Of a stretch of 64,000 nucleotides of DNA, positions 32,415 to 40,944 are shown piece after piece. Every line of letters starts with the position of its first letter. Position 1 is the first letter of the stretch. Below the pieces are notes generated by a model that was given only the letters and a program-made list of their open reading frames with translations, searched no databases and was not told the origin of the DNA. The translations under genes were made by a program, and so were the position numbers. This DNA comes from Christensenella tenuis (GTDB lineage Bacteria > Bacillota > Clostridia > Christensenellales > Christensenellaceae), in assembly GCF_014287795.1 (NCBI RefSeq), contig NZ_JACOON010000008.1, positions 1-64,000 on the forward strand. Direction: 5' to 3'.

Positions 32415-35057
32415 TTATGGCCTGCCTTTTTTATCATACAAAAATTTTTTCAGTGCTGCAAATATCGCTTCCGGTTCAATCGGCTTAGCCAGATGCTCGT
32501 TCATTCCGCTTTTAATTGCTTCTGCCGCATCTTCATAAAATGCGTTTGCAGTCATCGCAATGATCGCAACCGAATGCGCGTCCTTCCGTTTCAATTCCCG
32601 GATAGCCCGCGCCGCTTCATTGCCATTCATAACCGGCATATGCACGTCCATCAGAATCGCATCATAATACCCTTCTTCAGAGGCCGCAAATTTTTCTACC
32701 GCTTCTTTGCCATTATATGCGCCTTCTATCTCAAAGCCCACATGTTCGCACAATTCCCGTGCGACCTCCATGTTAAGTTCATTGTCTTCAGCAATCAGCA
32801 GCCTCCGGCCCGTGAAGTCGTAGCTTTCTGCCTGCTCTTTTTCATCCGCCGCACATGTAAGCTCTCCGCTTATATGCTGTAGAATACGGTAAATATCCGC
32901 CCGCATAACAGGCTTGGTCAGGAAATCGTCAACGCCTGCCGCAAGCGCTTCCTGTTCGATATTTTTATGATCGTAGGCTGACATCAATACAATATAAACA
33001 CCCTCTAAAGCTTCCGACCTGATCCATTCCGCCGTATGGATTCCGTCTACATCCGGCATATAAAGATCGATCAAACATAAATCAAACTTCTCTTTTTTCT
33101 CCCGCATCAGCTTGACTGCTTCCACACCCGAGGATGCTGCCGACGTCTCTACGCCAAGCTGGCTGCACTGAATCTTCAAATGTTCCCGCATCTCTGCGTC
33201 ATCTTCAACAATCAGCACATGGAAACTCTTAATTTCATCGGAAGTTTTTATAGATATTCCGCCTGCGTCAGCAATTTCCAACCATAACTCAAAGGAAAAA
33301 ACACTGCCCATATCCGGTACGCTTTCCACTTCGATCGTCCCCCCCATGGATTCGACCAATGCTTTAGAAAGCGCCATTCCAAGCCCTGTTCCGCCATATT
33401 TCCGGTAGGTGGAACTCTGCTCCTGTTCGAATGGCTCAAACAAATGCTCCAGGAATTCTTCGTGCATTCCAATTCCAGTATCCCTGACCTCAAATTTCAG
33501 GCGAACCTGATTGCCCCTGCGGTCCATTTCTTCCACCGACATCCTGATCTTTCCGCGCTCCGGTGTAAACTTGATCGCGTTGGAAAGGAAATTCAACAAT
33601 ACCTGCTTAATCCGCGTATCGTCGCCTTTGACCATATCGCAGGGTGCATTTTTCAGCAGTACGTCAAAGGCCTGCTTACTTTCTTCCGCTTTTGGCTGCA
33701 TAATATCCGTAATTTCGCTCAACATGGCATTCAGGCTGAATTCATGTTTTTCAATTTTCATCTTCCCGCTTTCGATTTTCGACATATCGAGAATGTCATT
33801 AATAAGATCGAGCAGGTGCAGGGTTGACATATTAAGCTTCCGCAAATGTTCCCGCATTCTTGCCGGATTTGCAAGGTCATATTCCATGGTGCGGATCGTT
33901 CCGGTCATCGCATTCATCGGCGTACGGATTTCATGGCTCATGCGTGACAGGAATTCCCGTTTGGCAATATTGGCGTTCTCCGCACGCTCCAAAGCAGACT
34001 GCAGCATTCGCTGTGTTCGGTTCCCCTCTGTAAGATCGCTTGTCACAAACACAAACTTTGTCACCCGTCCATTTTCCACAATTGGATACCGCCGGCTGGA
34101 AAGCTCTTTTTCATTTCCTGTCTTCGGATCCGTCATGATAAATTGATTCTGCTGCACCTCTCCAATGTCCGGTTTTTTGAATCCGCCTGAAAGCCGCCGA
34201 AATGTTTCGTCGTCAAGGTAAGCGCGGGCGATCCATATGTTGTTTTTATAATCTTCCGCCGAAAATCCAAGAATGCGTTCCACGTTATCGCTGATGTACT
34301 CTACACGTTCTTCCACAAGATCATAAATCATGAACACATCATCCACATTTTCCGAAATGATATGGAACAGTGCATTGTTGTGAAAAATATCCTCGTTGCG
34401 TTTTGTAATCGCATGTACACTGGTCGCAGAAACGAGTACGGCAAGCGCAATCAGGGCCGTTCCCCATACGACGGCCATCGTATTCGTCTTTGCATTGAGC
34501 TCGCTGGCCTGCTCTACATATGCATCGATCGTCATCTCTGAATAATCCGTAATTTCCTTTACACTCTTATCGGCGTTGAGATAAATAGGATAGGCGGAAT
34601 CATACAGAAGCGTTTTTGCTTCTTCCCGTTTTCCTTCCCGTATCAATTGAATACAGCGGTCATGAATCGATAAAAGTTCATTTACATCGGCAATAAGCTG
34701 TTCTACAGTTTCCGGATTCCCCTCGTATTGTGTCCTCAATGTTTCCTCGAGCAATGGAATTTCATCCCGTATTTCATACATCACACCCAATTCAGCCGTC
34801 TGACTTTCGGGAAATTCATCTCCAACCAGCAAATTCATCATCGCATTGCGCGCAAACAGAATCTGCGTGCGCAGTTTCCATGCCGCATTGTTTACGGAAT
34901 ATGGCCGATTGTAAATCTCGGCCGTATAGACCGCAAGGTTGTCTGTATTCGCAATCGTCATGCTGGCAAACGCCGTTACTCCAATACAAATTACAACCAC
35001 TACGGCAATCAGCAATGCATTGATATTCTTTGCCTTCCGGTTCTTTTTGTGCTTCAT
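32415..35057 (-). CDS. Membrane hybrid sensor histidine kinase with two receiver domains
   Basis: This kinase of about 880 residues has a first membrane span (about 15-38), an extracellular four-helix-bundle-like sensor (about 40-195) and a second span (about 200-220). A PAS domain follows (about 235-345), then HisKA with His in S-R-M-S-H-E-I-R-T-P (about 373), HATPase_c (G-T-G-L-G-M), and two receiver domains (Asp in L-I-D-L-Y-M-P-D and L-M-D-V-H-M-P). The sensor resembles 4HB_MCP-type domains. Phosphate probably flows to the Hpt protein and the HD-GYP regulator encoded directly downstream. The start is uncertain among TTG 35069, GTG 35063 and ATG 35057. ccdA and a thioredoxin gene precede it. 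Confidence 0.9.
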   Translation of the reverse strand: MKHKKNRKAKNINALLIAVVVVICIGVTAFASMTIANTDNLAVYTAEIYNRPYSVNNAAWKLRTQILFARNAMMNLLVGDEFPESQTAELGVMYEIRDEIPLLEETLRTQYEGNPETVEQLIADVNELLSIHDRCIQLIREGKREEAKTLLYDSAYPIYLNADKSVKEITDYSEMTIDAYVEQASELNAKTNTMAVVWGTALIALAVLVSATSVHAITKRNEDIFHNNALFHIISENVDDVFMIYDLVEERVEYISDNVERILGFSAEDYKNNIWIARAYLDDETFRRLSGGFKKPDIGEVQQNQFIMTDPKTGNEKELSSRRYPIVENGRVTKFVFVTSDLTEGNRTQRMLQSALERAENANIAKREFLSRMSHEIRTPMNAMTGTIRTMEYDLANPARMREHLRKLNMSTLHLLDLINDILDMSKIESGKMKIEKHEFSLNAMLSEITDIMQPKAEESKQAFDVLLKNAPCDMVKGDDTRIKQVLLNFLSNAIKFTPERGKIRMSVEEMDRRGNQVRLKFEVRDTGIGMHEEFLEHLFEPFEQEQSSTYRKYGGTGLGMALSKALVESMGGTIEVESVPDMGSVFSFELWLEIADAGGISIKTSDEIKSFHVLIVEDDAEMREHLKIQCSQLGVETSAASSGVEAVKLMREKKEKFDLCLIDLYMPDVDGIHTAEWIRSEALEGVYIVLMSAYDHKNIEQEALAAGVDDFLTKPVMRADIYRILQHISGELTCAADEKEQAESYDFTGRRLLIAEDNELNMEVARELCEHVGFEIEGAYNGKEAVEKFAASEEGYYDAILMDVHMPVMNGNEAARAIRELKRKDAHSVAIIAMTANAFYEDAAEAIKSGMNEHLAKPIEPEAIFAALKKFLYDKKGRP

Positions 35058-35084
35058 AGCCACCCACAATCCTTTATTTTCCGA

Positions 35085-35771
35085 TCAAAAACCCAGATAA
35101 AGCAAATAGAATCCCAGTATCAGTATCGCTGCGCCAAGGACTATCTTAATCCATTTCCCAGCCTTCGCAAACTTCTCCGAACCGCCGAGTTGATTTACCG
35201 TCCCGATCCCCGCCCCTACGGCAACAATCAAGATGCTGTTTCCCACCGAATAGGTAATGAGCATTGCAACCCCAACCCCAAGCTCTATCCCGCTCGAGAT
35301 TACCGCGAGGATTGCCGCAAGCACAGGCGTTACGCACGGCGAGGCAAACGCGCCGCCAAGAAGCCCAAGCAAAAAGGCGCCAACTCCACCCTTTTTGGTT
35401 GTAGTTTGCCGCACGCCGCATGCCGGAAACAGCTTGATTACATCCCACATCACAAGAGCCATAAACACCATCAGCGCGCCAAGGATCAGGTACCACCAGT
35501 TCCCCATTGCCGAAAGCTGTCTGCCAAGCAGCGCAAGCACTATGCCAATTACCGTAAAAGTCACCGTCATTCCCAAGCAAAACAACAGCGAATAAATAAG
35601 CGCGGAATGCCTGCCGCTTTTATTTCCGCTTACATATCCAATCACAAGCGGAAAAGTCGAAAGGGAACACGGCGTAAATGAAGTCAGGGCTCCTGCCACA
35701 AGCGCTATCAGCGGCCCGAGCCAAAGATTCTGTAAAATCATATCTCCCAGGCTGGAAAGAATCTGCGTCAT
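35085..35771 (-). CDS. CcdA/DsbD-like transmembrane thiol-disulfide electron transporter
   Basis: This 228-residue membrane protein has six predicted spans and the two conserved Cys of the CcdA family, in F-T-P-C-S-L-S-T-F-P and A-S-P-C-V-T-P. CcdA moves electrons from cytosolic thioredoxin to thiol-disulfide proteins on the outer face. The start overlaps the stop of the thioredoxin-like gene by 4 bases, so the two proteins should form a reducing pathway. The kinase gene follows 27 bases later. Confidence 0.92.
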   Translation of the reverse strand: MTQILSSLGDMILQNLWLGPLIALVAGALTSFTPCSLSTFPLVIGYVSGNKSGRHSALIYSLLFCLGMTVTFTVIGIVLALLGRQLSAMGNWWYLILGALMVFMALVMWDVIKLFPACGVRQTTTKKGGVGAFLLGLLGGAFASPCVTPVLAAILAVISSGIELGVGVAMLITYSVGNSILIVAVGAGIGTVNQLGGSEKFAKAGKWIKIVLGAAILILGFYLLYLGF

Positions 35772-36214
35772 GCCACATCCCCCGATCCCGTCAAAAGAGC
35801 CTCCTCGATAAATGAAACAAGCGCTTCCTTCGTCGCCGCGCCGGGATAATAGGTAAGGGGTGTTCCCTGCGCGTCGAGCATAACATAAAGCGGGACGCTG
35901 GAAATGCCGAATTCCTGCGCGATCTTCTTCTGCCGGTCTATATTGACCGTCGCAAACGTAATCTTTCCATCATATTGCTGCTTGAGTTCTTCCAGTACAG
36001 GTTCCATTTCCTTGCAATAAGGGCACCAGTCTGCCGTAAAGTCAATAAAAACAGGCAGGCCGTCCTCTGTCCACTCTTGCACAGCTTGCGCGGGTTCTAT
36101 ATCCGCCGCTTTTTCTTCCTGCGAGGTTTTTGCTAAAAAAATGCACAGTACAAGCAAAAGAACCACCGTTATAATCGTCACTTTGCCCGCTGTGCCCGAT
36201 AGAAATTTTTTCAT
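35768..36214 (-). CDS. Membrane-anchored thioredoxin-like protein
   Basis: This 148-residue protein has an N-terminal membrane anchor (about 11-29) and an extracellular thioredoxin fold with the active site W-C64-P-Y-C67 and the cis-Pro region S-S-V-P-L-Y. It is most likely kept reduced by the CcdA protein encoded next, and reduces or transfers disulfides outside the membrane (ResA-like). GGGGAG precedes the ATG. It is the first gene of the trx-ccdA-kinase-Hpt-HD-GYP operon, behind a structured leader. Confidence 0.9.
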   Translation of the reverse strand: MKKFLSGTAGKVTIITVVLLLVLCIFLAKTSQEEKAADIEPAQAVQEWTEDGLPVFIDFTADWCPYCKEMEPVLEELKQQYDGKITFATVNIDRQKKIAQEFGISSVPLYVMLDAQGTPLTYYPGAATKEALVSFIEEALLTGSGDVA

Positions 36215-36325
36215 CTTCGCTCCCCTGTAAAAAAGACGCTATTCATCCGTTTTATTAATAACCAAAAACGCAAGAACAATAACTGCTTTTTTTACACATT
36301 TTTATCCGTGAAAATTCGTAAAATC

Positions 36326-36358
36326 AAGGGGACGGAGCATTCGCCCCGCCCCCTTTGG
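36326..36358 (-). terminator. Attenuator-like terminator in the leader of the thioredoxin operon
   Basis: On the minus strand the stem AAGGGG.CGG.GC pairs with GC.CCG.CCCCTT (two mismatches), followed by GATTTTA. It lies 112 bases before the thioredoxin start. CCAAAG at its 5' edge can pair instead with CTTTGG 65 bases upstream in the RNA, which would be an antiterminator. Confidence 0.6.
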
Positions 36359-36473
36359 ACAGATAGCTGCTCTTTTACGCACATAAATATAAATGCGTCC
36401 CGCTCGGCGGGATTTTTCCAAAGTACGTCTTTCGGCTGAACCCTGGTGAGATGATGTGGCAGCAAAATACACC
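36359..36473 (-). ncRNA. Structured leader RNA (riboswitch-like or guide-RNA candidate)
   Basis: RNA starting near 36473 would contain a five-base closing helix GCTGC/GCAGC around several hairpins: ATCCCGC/GCGGGA (loop CGA, region 36398-36414) and ACGCA/TGCGT (region 36378-36400). An unpaired stretch GGGTTCAGCCGAAAGACGTAC precedes them. I cannot match it to a known riboswitch class. Two readings are open: a ligand- or protein-controlled leader of the thioredoxin operon, or a guide-type RNA for the nuclease-dead TnpB-like protein whose gene ends 33 bases upstream of the RNA start. TnpB guide RNAs are typically encoded right at the 3' end of tnpB. Confidence 0.4.
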
Positions 36474-36479
36474 CAACAT

Positions 36480-36485
36480 ATTATA
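36480..36485 (-). promoter_or_regulatory. -10 element of thioredoxin operon/leader RNA
   Basis: A perfect TATAAT on the minus strand lies 20 bases after the TnpB-like stop. No good -35 hexamer is visible 17 bases upstream, so the promoter may need an activator. Confidence 0.55.
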
Positions 36486-36505
36486 CTATAAAAATATTCC
36501 CATTG

Positions 36506-38074
36506 CTATGATTCATCCACAACTGTAATTTCTTCACGTACATTGCGCAGGTTCATAAAACGCTTTCGGTAACTGATTTCCCGTGCAGACATCCCATTTT
36601 GGATATTTCCCTTCCTTTTCATTTCCTTTACCGCCTTTTCTATATAACAAAAAAAGTCCCTGATGCCTTCCTGTGTCGGCTGTGCAAGATAAGAAATTCC
36701 AAGGATATCGTTGTAGATCAAAAGTTTTCCACCAGACTGCCTCGCGAAAAACAAAAATGCCGTTCCATTATATTTCAGAAGCCGACGCGCTGCATTGAGC
36801 GGTCCGGTTTTTTCGAGCTCACCGGCAAAACCGCACTTAATGCACATCAGCCTCCCTCCCGGGAAACGATTCTTCTGCGTATTCGCACCGCACCGGGGAC
36901 AGGTTGTAAAAATTCCCCTCGCACTTACGAATACCGGCTTTTTAAGGCCTTTCATTTCAGCCTTATAAGCTGTCATCGCTATCAGCCGGTTAAACTCGCC
37001 CGCCGTAAGTTTTGCCGTTTCCCCGTCGTATGTAAGTTTATCGCCAATGTTGCCCATCCGGTAGGTAATAATGGAGCTTTTATGCCGCCCGGCAATTTCT
37101 ACAAGCTTATTTGCCGCAGCATGCATACCATTTTTTTCGTGCAGATATCCGCCAAAAGGAATTCCGCCCTCTGCAATTACCTTTCCCCGGAGATCCGTGA
37201 CAGTATAGCGCACAGCATCTTTCAGGCTGCGGGTAATTCCCATATAAGTTTCACTTTTTTCTTCCTGCGCATATTCGCACGTTACGTTTACGGAAAGATA
37301 GTATTCCCCATTTTTCCTGAGCAGGCGTGCTGTTTTAAAAATATGCGGATTTTCCAGTCCCTTGCGGAGTACGGCTTCCTGCGTTTTGCCGAAAGAAAGC
37401 GGTACGACAATATACCGTTCACGCTTATTGTCCTCTTCAAGCGGCTCTCCTCCCTCCAGTACATAACGCAGGCGGGCCGTTCCACGCCGGATCCCGCCGC
37501 GGCGTTTTTCATCTTTAACGCCCAGAAGATAAAGCTTTGCGTAAAATCTACCGTGTATTTCATCATAGAGCAGGCAATAATCCCTGTTTTTGGCATACCG
37601 TCCAAAAAACAGGGGTTTTTTGATACCGAGGCCGTTGTACATCCGGTCAAACTGCAAACGCAGCTCTTCCCGGCTGATTTCACCTTGATCAAACAATTCA
37701 AGCAATGAGAAAAAGTGCTGGTCAAAGCCTTCCTCAACTAATATTTGCGGATACCGCGCGCGCTTCTGGGTCTTGCGTAAGGAAAGCCAGGCGACCATCG
37801 CCATCGCATAATCGAGCTTAAGCGCGTCCTTAAAAGGCTGCACCCCAAATTCGTTGAGCCGTTCCATCATCTCTTTTTGTAAAAGCGCCGTAATGCGGCG
37901 TGTGCGGTAGGCGCCGCCCTCCTGCATTTCCCGCATAATTGGCTCCACATTTTCCTTTGTGTGTTCAAACAAATAGGAAAGCGCACGATTATAGCGGGAG
38001 ATCGCCAGGTCAATGAGCTCCTTTTTCGTTGCCGAAGGCTTATGAAGTTTGAGAACCAACGTCCTGACTACCAT
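36506..38074 (-). CDS. Nuclease-dead TnpB/Cas12-like protein (TldR-like candidate)
   Basis: This 522-residue protein has the TnpB/Cas12 layout: an N-terminal strand and helix region (V-R-T-L-V-L-K-L, then R-Y-N-R-A-L-S-Y-L), a beta-rich wedge region, a split RuvC domain, and a zinc ribbon C392-x2-C395/C411-x2-C414 flanked by F-T-T-C-P-R-C-G and the N-A-A-R motif. The three RuvC acids are replaced: G-I-D becomes G-I-T281, the Glu of I-V-L-E-D becomes Y338 in I-I-T-Y-R, and the Asp before L-N-A-A becomes P425. It should not cut DNA but could still bind guide RNA and target DNA. About 90 extra residues follow the RuvC core. ATG 38074 is one base after the phosphatase stop. No tnpA or transposon end is visible nearby. 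Confidence 0.88.
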   Translation of the reverse strand: MVVRTLVLKLHKPSATKKELIDLAISRYNRALSYLFEHTKENVEPIMREMQEGGAYRTRRITALLQKEMMERLNEFGVQPFKDALKLDYAMAMVAWLSLRKTQKRARYPQILVEEGFDQHFFSLLELFDQGEISREELRLQFDRMYNGLGIKKPLFFGRYAKNRDYCLLYDEIHGRFYAKLYLLGVKDEKRRGGIRRGTARLRYVLEGGEPLEEDNKRERYIVVPLSFGKTQEAVLRKGLENPHIFKTARLLRKNGEYYLSVNVTCEYAQEEKSETYMGITRSLKDAVRYTVTDLRGKVIAEGGIPFGGYLHEKNGMHAAANKLVEIAGRHKSSIITYRMGNIGDKLTYDGETAKLTAGEFNRLIAMTAYKAEMKGLKKPVFVSARGIFTTCPRCGANTQKNRFPGGRLMCIKCGFAGELEKTGPLNAARRLLKYNGTAFLFFARQSGGKLLIYNDILGISYLAQPTQEGIRDFFCYIEKAVKEMKRKGNIQNGMSAREISYRKRFMNLRNVREEITVVDES

Positions 38075-38075
38075 T

Positions 38076-39248
38076 TTAGCAATACTCGAGTTCCACTTCT
38101 TTGCCCATCTGCCGGAGGATTTTTGCAATATCCTTTACCATGCGCAATTTAAGGCTGAGGTCAATTGGGAGATCCGGATTCTGGTGTGCCGGGTTGGCCG
38201 CGCGCCCCACCGTAAAATGTACGCTGGTGCAATCTTCCAAAAGCAGCTTTGCAAGCCGCGATGCACCGTCCTGCTTGAAGATATCGAACAGTTCTTCCAT
38301 ATCGCTTTCTTCCGACATATATTTTTGCATAATCTCATATGTCTTCGCAAGCGTCACCACGCCTTCCGTCACAAGATCGATTCCGTCGATCATACCTGTC
38401 GGCGGTACCCCCGCGTCTTTATAATCGATCTTCACGCGAAGATCCCGGCCCGAGATACGGCTCACAATCTGCGAAGTTGTACCCCCGCACACTACCTTTA
38501 TGCCATCCGCGTTCAAAAGCCGCTCAACCAGCTCCTTGTCCCGCGCTGAGTCTACCGGCGGGCCTACCATGATAAACGCCGGCTGTGCGTGGCGTATTTT
38601 CGTTGTAACAAACGTCGTATCGTCCCCCGGCCGGCCGTCGTAAAGTGAATTACATGCGGAAAGCAGGAGTTTGGTCATCGCGCGGGCGGGCATTTCACGG
38701 CGGTACGCCCGGCAGGCATATTCCACAATGTTGTCCCGCTGCCATCCAAAATTCAGCGTCTGTCCTACTCCTGCATGGATCGCCCCATCCGAAAAAGCGA
38801 TGCACATATCGTCCTCCTGCATGGAGAAACGGCTTTCCAGAATCTTTTTATCGCCGATTTCGATTTCCTTTTTTTCGACCGGCACTTCCTTTCCGCCGCG
38901 CAGGATAATAGCCTGTGGATTATCAAACTCCACCATGTGGGCCTTCCCCGCCGTATTGACGCGCAGAATGGTGAACGTGCAGTAAGCAAGCCCGCGCTCC
39001 GAACACACGGGCAGCGTGGAAGCGACCGTCTCTACCGTCTCATAAATATCCGCGCCTTCGGAAAGCATGGTGGCGGCGATTTTGCTGGTAAGCGTTGAAA
39101 GTATGTTTGCCTTCACACCGCTCCCCAGCCCATCCGCCAAAACAATGGTCGTCACATCTCCCTTGCGTACAATTGCCACCTTGTCTCCGCATAGCTCCTC
39201 CCCATGCTTAAACAGGCTTTCATTGCTCGTCTCAATAAATACGCTCAT
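38076..39248 (-). CDS. SpoIIE-type PP2C serine phosphatase
   Basis: This 390-residue protein contains a PP2C/SpoIIE phosphatase domain with the metal-binding aspartates in L-A-D-G-L-G-S-G, A-F-S-D-G-A-I-H-A-G and G-R-P-G-D-D-T-T-F. A C-terminal domain of about 170 residues of unknown role follows. Phosphatases of this kind are known beside sensory (group C) [FeFe] hydrogenases, where they may relay the signal by dephosphorylating a Ser/Thr-phosphoprotein. The start ATG 39248 has GGAGAG upstream and overlaps the hydrogenase-like gene by 17 bases. The TnpB-like gene follows after one base. Confidence 0.88.
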   Translation of the reverse strand: MSVFIETSNESLFKHGEELCGDKVAIVRKGDVTTIVLADGLGSGVKANILSTLTSKIAATMLSEGADIYETVETVASTLPVCSERGLAYCTFTILRVNTAGKAHMVEFDNPQAIILRGGKEVPVEKKEIEIGDKKILESRFSMQEDDMCIAFSDGAIHAGVGQTLNFGWQRDNIVEYACRAYRREMPARAMTKLLLSACNSLYDGRPGDDTTFVTTKIRHAQPAFIMVGPPVDSARDKELVERLLNADGIKVVCGGTTSQIVSRISGRDLRVKIDYKDAGVPPTGMIDGIDLVTEGVVTLAKTYEIMQKYMSEESDMEELFDIFKQDGASRLAKLLLEDCTSVHFTVGRAANPAHQNPDLPIDLSLKLRMVKDIAKILRQMGKEVELEYC

Positions 39249-40944
39249 CTTCACTCTCCTGAATGTATTTTTTGAGGTTCGTGAGCGCAAGTTTTGTTTC
39301 CGCAGTCGTTTCTCCGAGCAAACTTGCAATCTCCTGCGCCACACGCATCTGTTTATTGATCACTTCCTGCGTAACCTCCATGGTTTCCGCACGCATTTCG
39401 CTGATCTTCTTTTGCTGGTGTTCATCCTCGGTAATATCTTTGATAAGCAGCAGGTACATAGAATTTTCCCGAATGAAAATGGTTGACTGTTTTACCGTAA
39501 TTCCGAGATCCTGATAGAACACCTTGCGGTCGAAAATATTTTCTCCTGTACTGCGCACCTCGTCAATGTCGTCACAGTCGATAATCATGGACACCGGCCT
39601 GCCCACATAATTCTTTTCATTCAAATGGAACAGTTCCGCCGCGGCCTTGTTATATTCCATCAGGTTGAAATCGCTGTCCAGGATAATAATGGCATTCGGC
39701 GTGTTGTCCAACACCACATTGGAAATACTCTCCGCTTTCTCGCGCATAAACGGCAGGCACATCCTGATATCCGCTTTGCCCCGCAGCACCGCAATCGCCT
39801 TGTCGCGGCAGGTAGGATACCCGCAGCCGCCGCAGTTAAGTATTTTGTCTTCGCTCGTCTTACCCATGCGTACAAATACCTGCTGTATCTCTTCGTCACT
39901 GGGAATTCGGCGGTGCAGGGACCGGTCGTGATACTGCCGGCCGATGCCTGTTTTCGCATCTTCCGTTAAGGGCGCGCTGCATGCGGTACGGTTTTTGGCG
40001 TACTGCAGCGTACGGTCCTTAATGTGCAGAAACGGGATATCGATCTCCTTTGCACCCGGGCCGCCAAGGCAGCTGCCCGGGCAAGCGTTCATCTCCAGAA
40101 AGAAGTTTTCAAGGCCTCCTGCCTTCAGGGAATCCAATACCTCCGCACAGCGGTCAATGCCGTCCACGGCAACGCATTTATACGTCTGGCGAACAGGTTT
40201 GTCAATTGTCTGGATGATTCCCCCGGGAATCGGGTACAGACGGTTTACCGTCGCCTTCATCTCGCGTACATCCGGGTCCTCCGCCTCAAGATCCACGCCC
40301 TCTTCCTCAAGCCATTGCATCAGTTCATCAAACAAAACTACCGCGTCAATCGCCCCTTCCGACTCCTGCGCCTCGTGTATCTTTGAGATGCACGGCCCTA
40401 CAAAAACCGTCTTGATACGCGGTCCATAAACCTCTTTCATCATCTTTCCGTGCGCCGTCATGGGAGCGTCTACAGGGGCAAGATAAGGAATCAGCTCCGG
40501 ATAGTATTTTTCCACCAGCAACACAAGCGTCGGGCAACATGTTGTAATGATATTCTTCATCTCATGCTCCCGCATCAATTCCATAAAATTCTGGGAAACC
40601 TTTGCTGCCCCAATCGAAGTTTCCTCCACACCTGTAAAACCCAGCTTTTTCAGTGCAGAGGAAATTTTGGGGAAAGTAGCATTTTTATAGCAGCTTGCAA
40701 AGGAAGGAGCAACCGAAACGTATACCTTGTCTCCGTTTTTAATGAAGCCCTTTACTTTGTCGAGGCTGCTGTTCACATATTTTGCGTTTTGCGGGCAAGC
40801 CAAAAAGCAGTGCCCGCACAAAATACATTCTTTTTCCGTAATCTCCGCCTGTTCATTTTTAAAGGCGATTGACTTTACTTGGCAACTCCTGATGCATTTA
40901 TAACAATTTTTACAGTTTGCTTCTTTAAACTGTATGATACTCAT
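39232..40944 (-). CDS. Sensory [FeFe]-hydrogenase-like protein with PAS domain
   Basis: This 570-residue protein starts with two 4Fe-4S ferredoxin motifs (C-K-N-C-Y-K-C and C-I-L-C-G-H-C), followed by an H-cluster domain with variant signatures T-T-C-C-P-T-L, V-G-P-C-I-S-K and E-M-N-A-C-P-G-S-C-L-G-G. Next come a four-Cys Fe-S domain (C-G-G-C-G-Y-P-T-C), a PAS domain (about 425-520) and a C-terminal helical segment. The layout matches group C regulatory [FeFe] hydrogenases, which sense H2 or redox state rather than turn over H2 in bulk. The next gene is its likely partner phosphatase. Confidence 0.9.
   Translation of the reverse strand: MSIIQFKEANCKNCYKCIRSCQVKSIAFKNEQAEITEKECILCGHCFLACPQNAKYVNSSLDKVKGFIKNGDKVYVSVAPSFASCYKNATFPKISSALKKLGFTGVEETSIGAAKVSQNFMELMREHEMKNIITTCCPTLVLLVEKYYPELIPYLAPVDAPMTAHGKMMKEVYGPRIKTVFVGPCISKIHEAQESEGAIDAVVLFDELMQWLEEEGVDLEAEDPDVREMKATVNRLYPIPGGIIQTIDKPVRQTYKCVAVDGIDRCAEVLDSLKAGGLENFFLEMNACPGSCLGGPGAKEIDIPFLHIKDRTLQYAKNRTACSAPLTEDAKTGIGRQYHDRSLHRRIPSDEEIQQVFVRMGKTSEDKILNCGGCGYPTCRDKAIAVLRGKADIRMCLPFMREKAESISNVVLDNTPNAIIILDSDFNLMEYNKAAAELFHLNEKNYVGRPVSMIIDCDDIDEVRSTGENIFDRKVFYQDLGITVKQSTIFIRENSMYLLLIKDITEDEHQQKKISEMRAETMEVTQEVINKQMRVAQEIASLLGETTAETKLALTNLKKYIQESEDERIY

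Noticed and set aside
36359..36473. Known riboswitch (c-di-GMP, THF, ZTP, SAM, cobalamin, fluoride, lysine) in the thioredoxin leader
   Set aside because: None of the conserved cores I remember for these classes is present.
36506..38074. Ordinary IS200/IS605 or IS607 insertion with active TnpB
   Set aside because: Catalytic acids are replaced, no transposase gene or element end is visible, and the gene is placed one base after the phosphatase stop.
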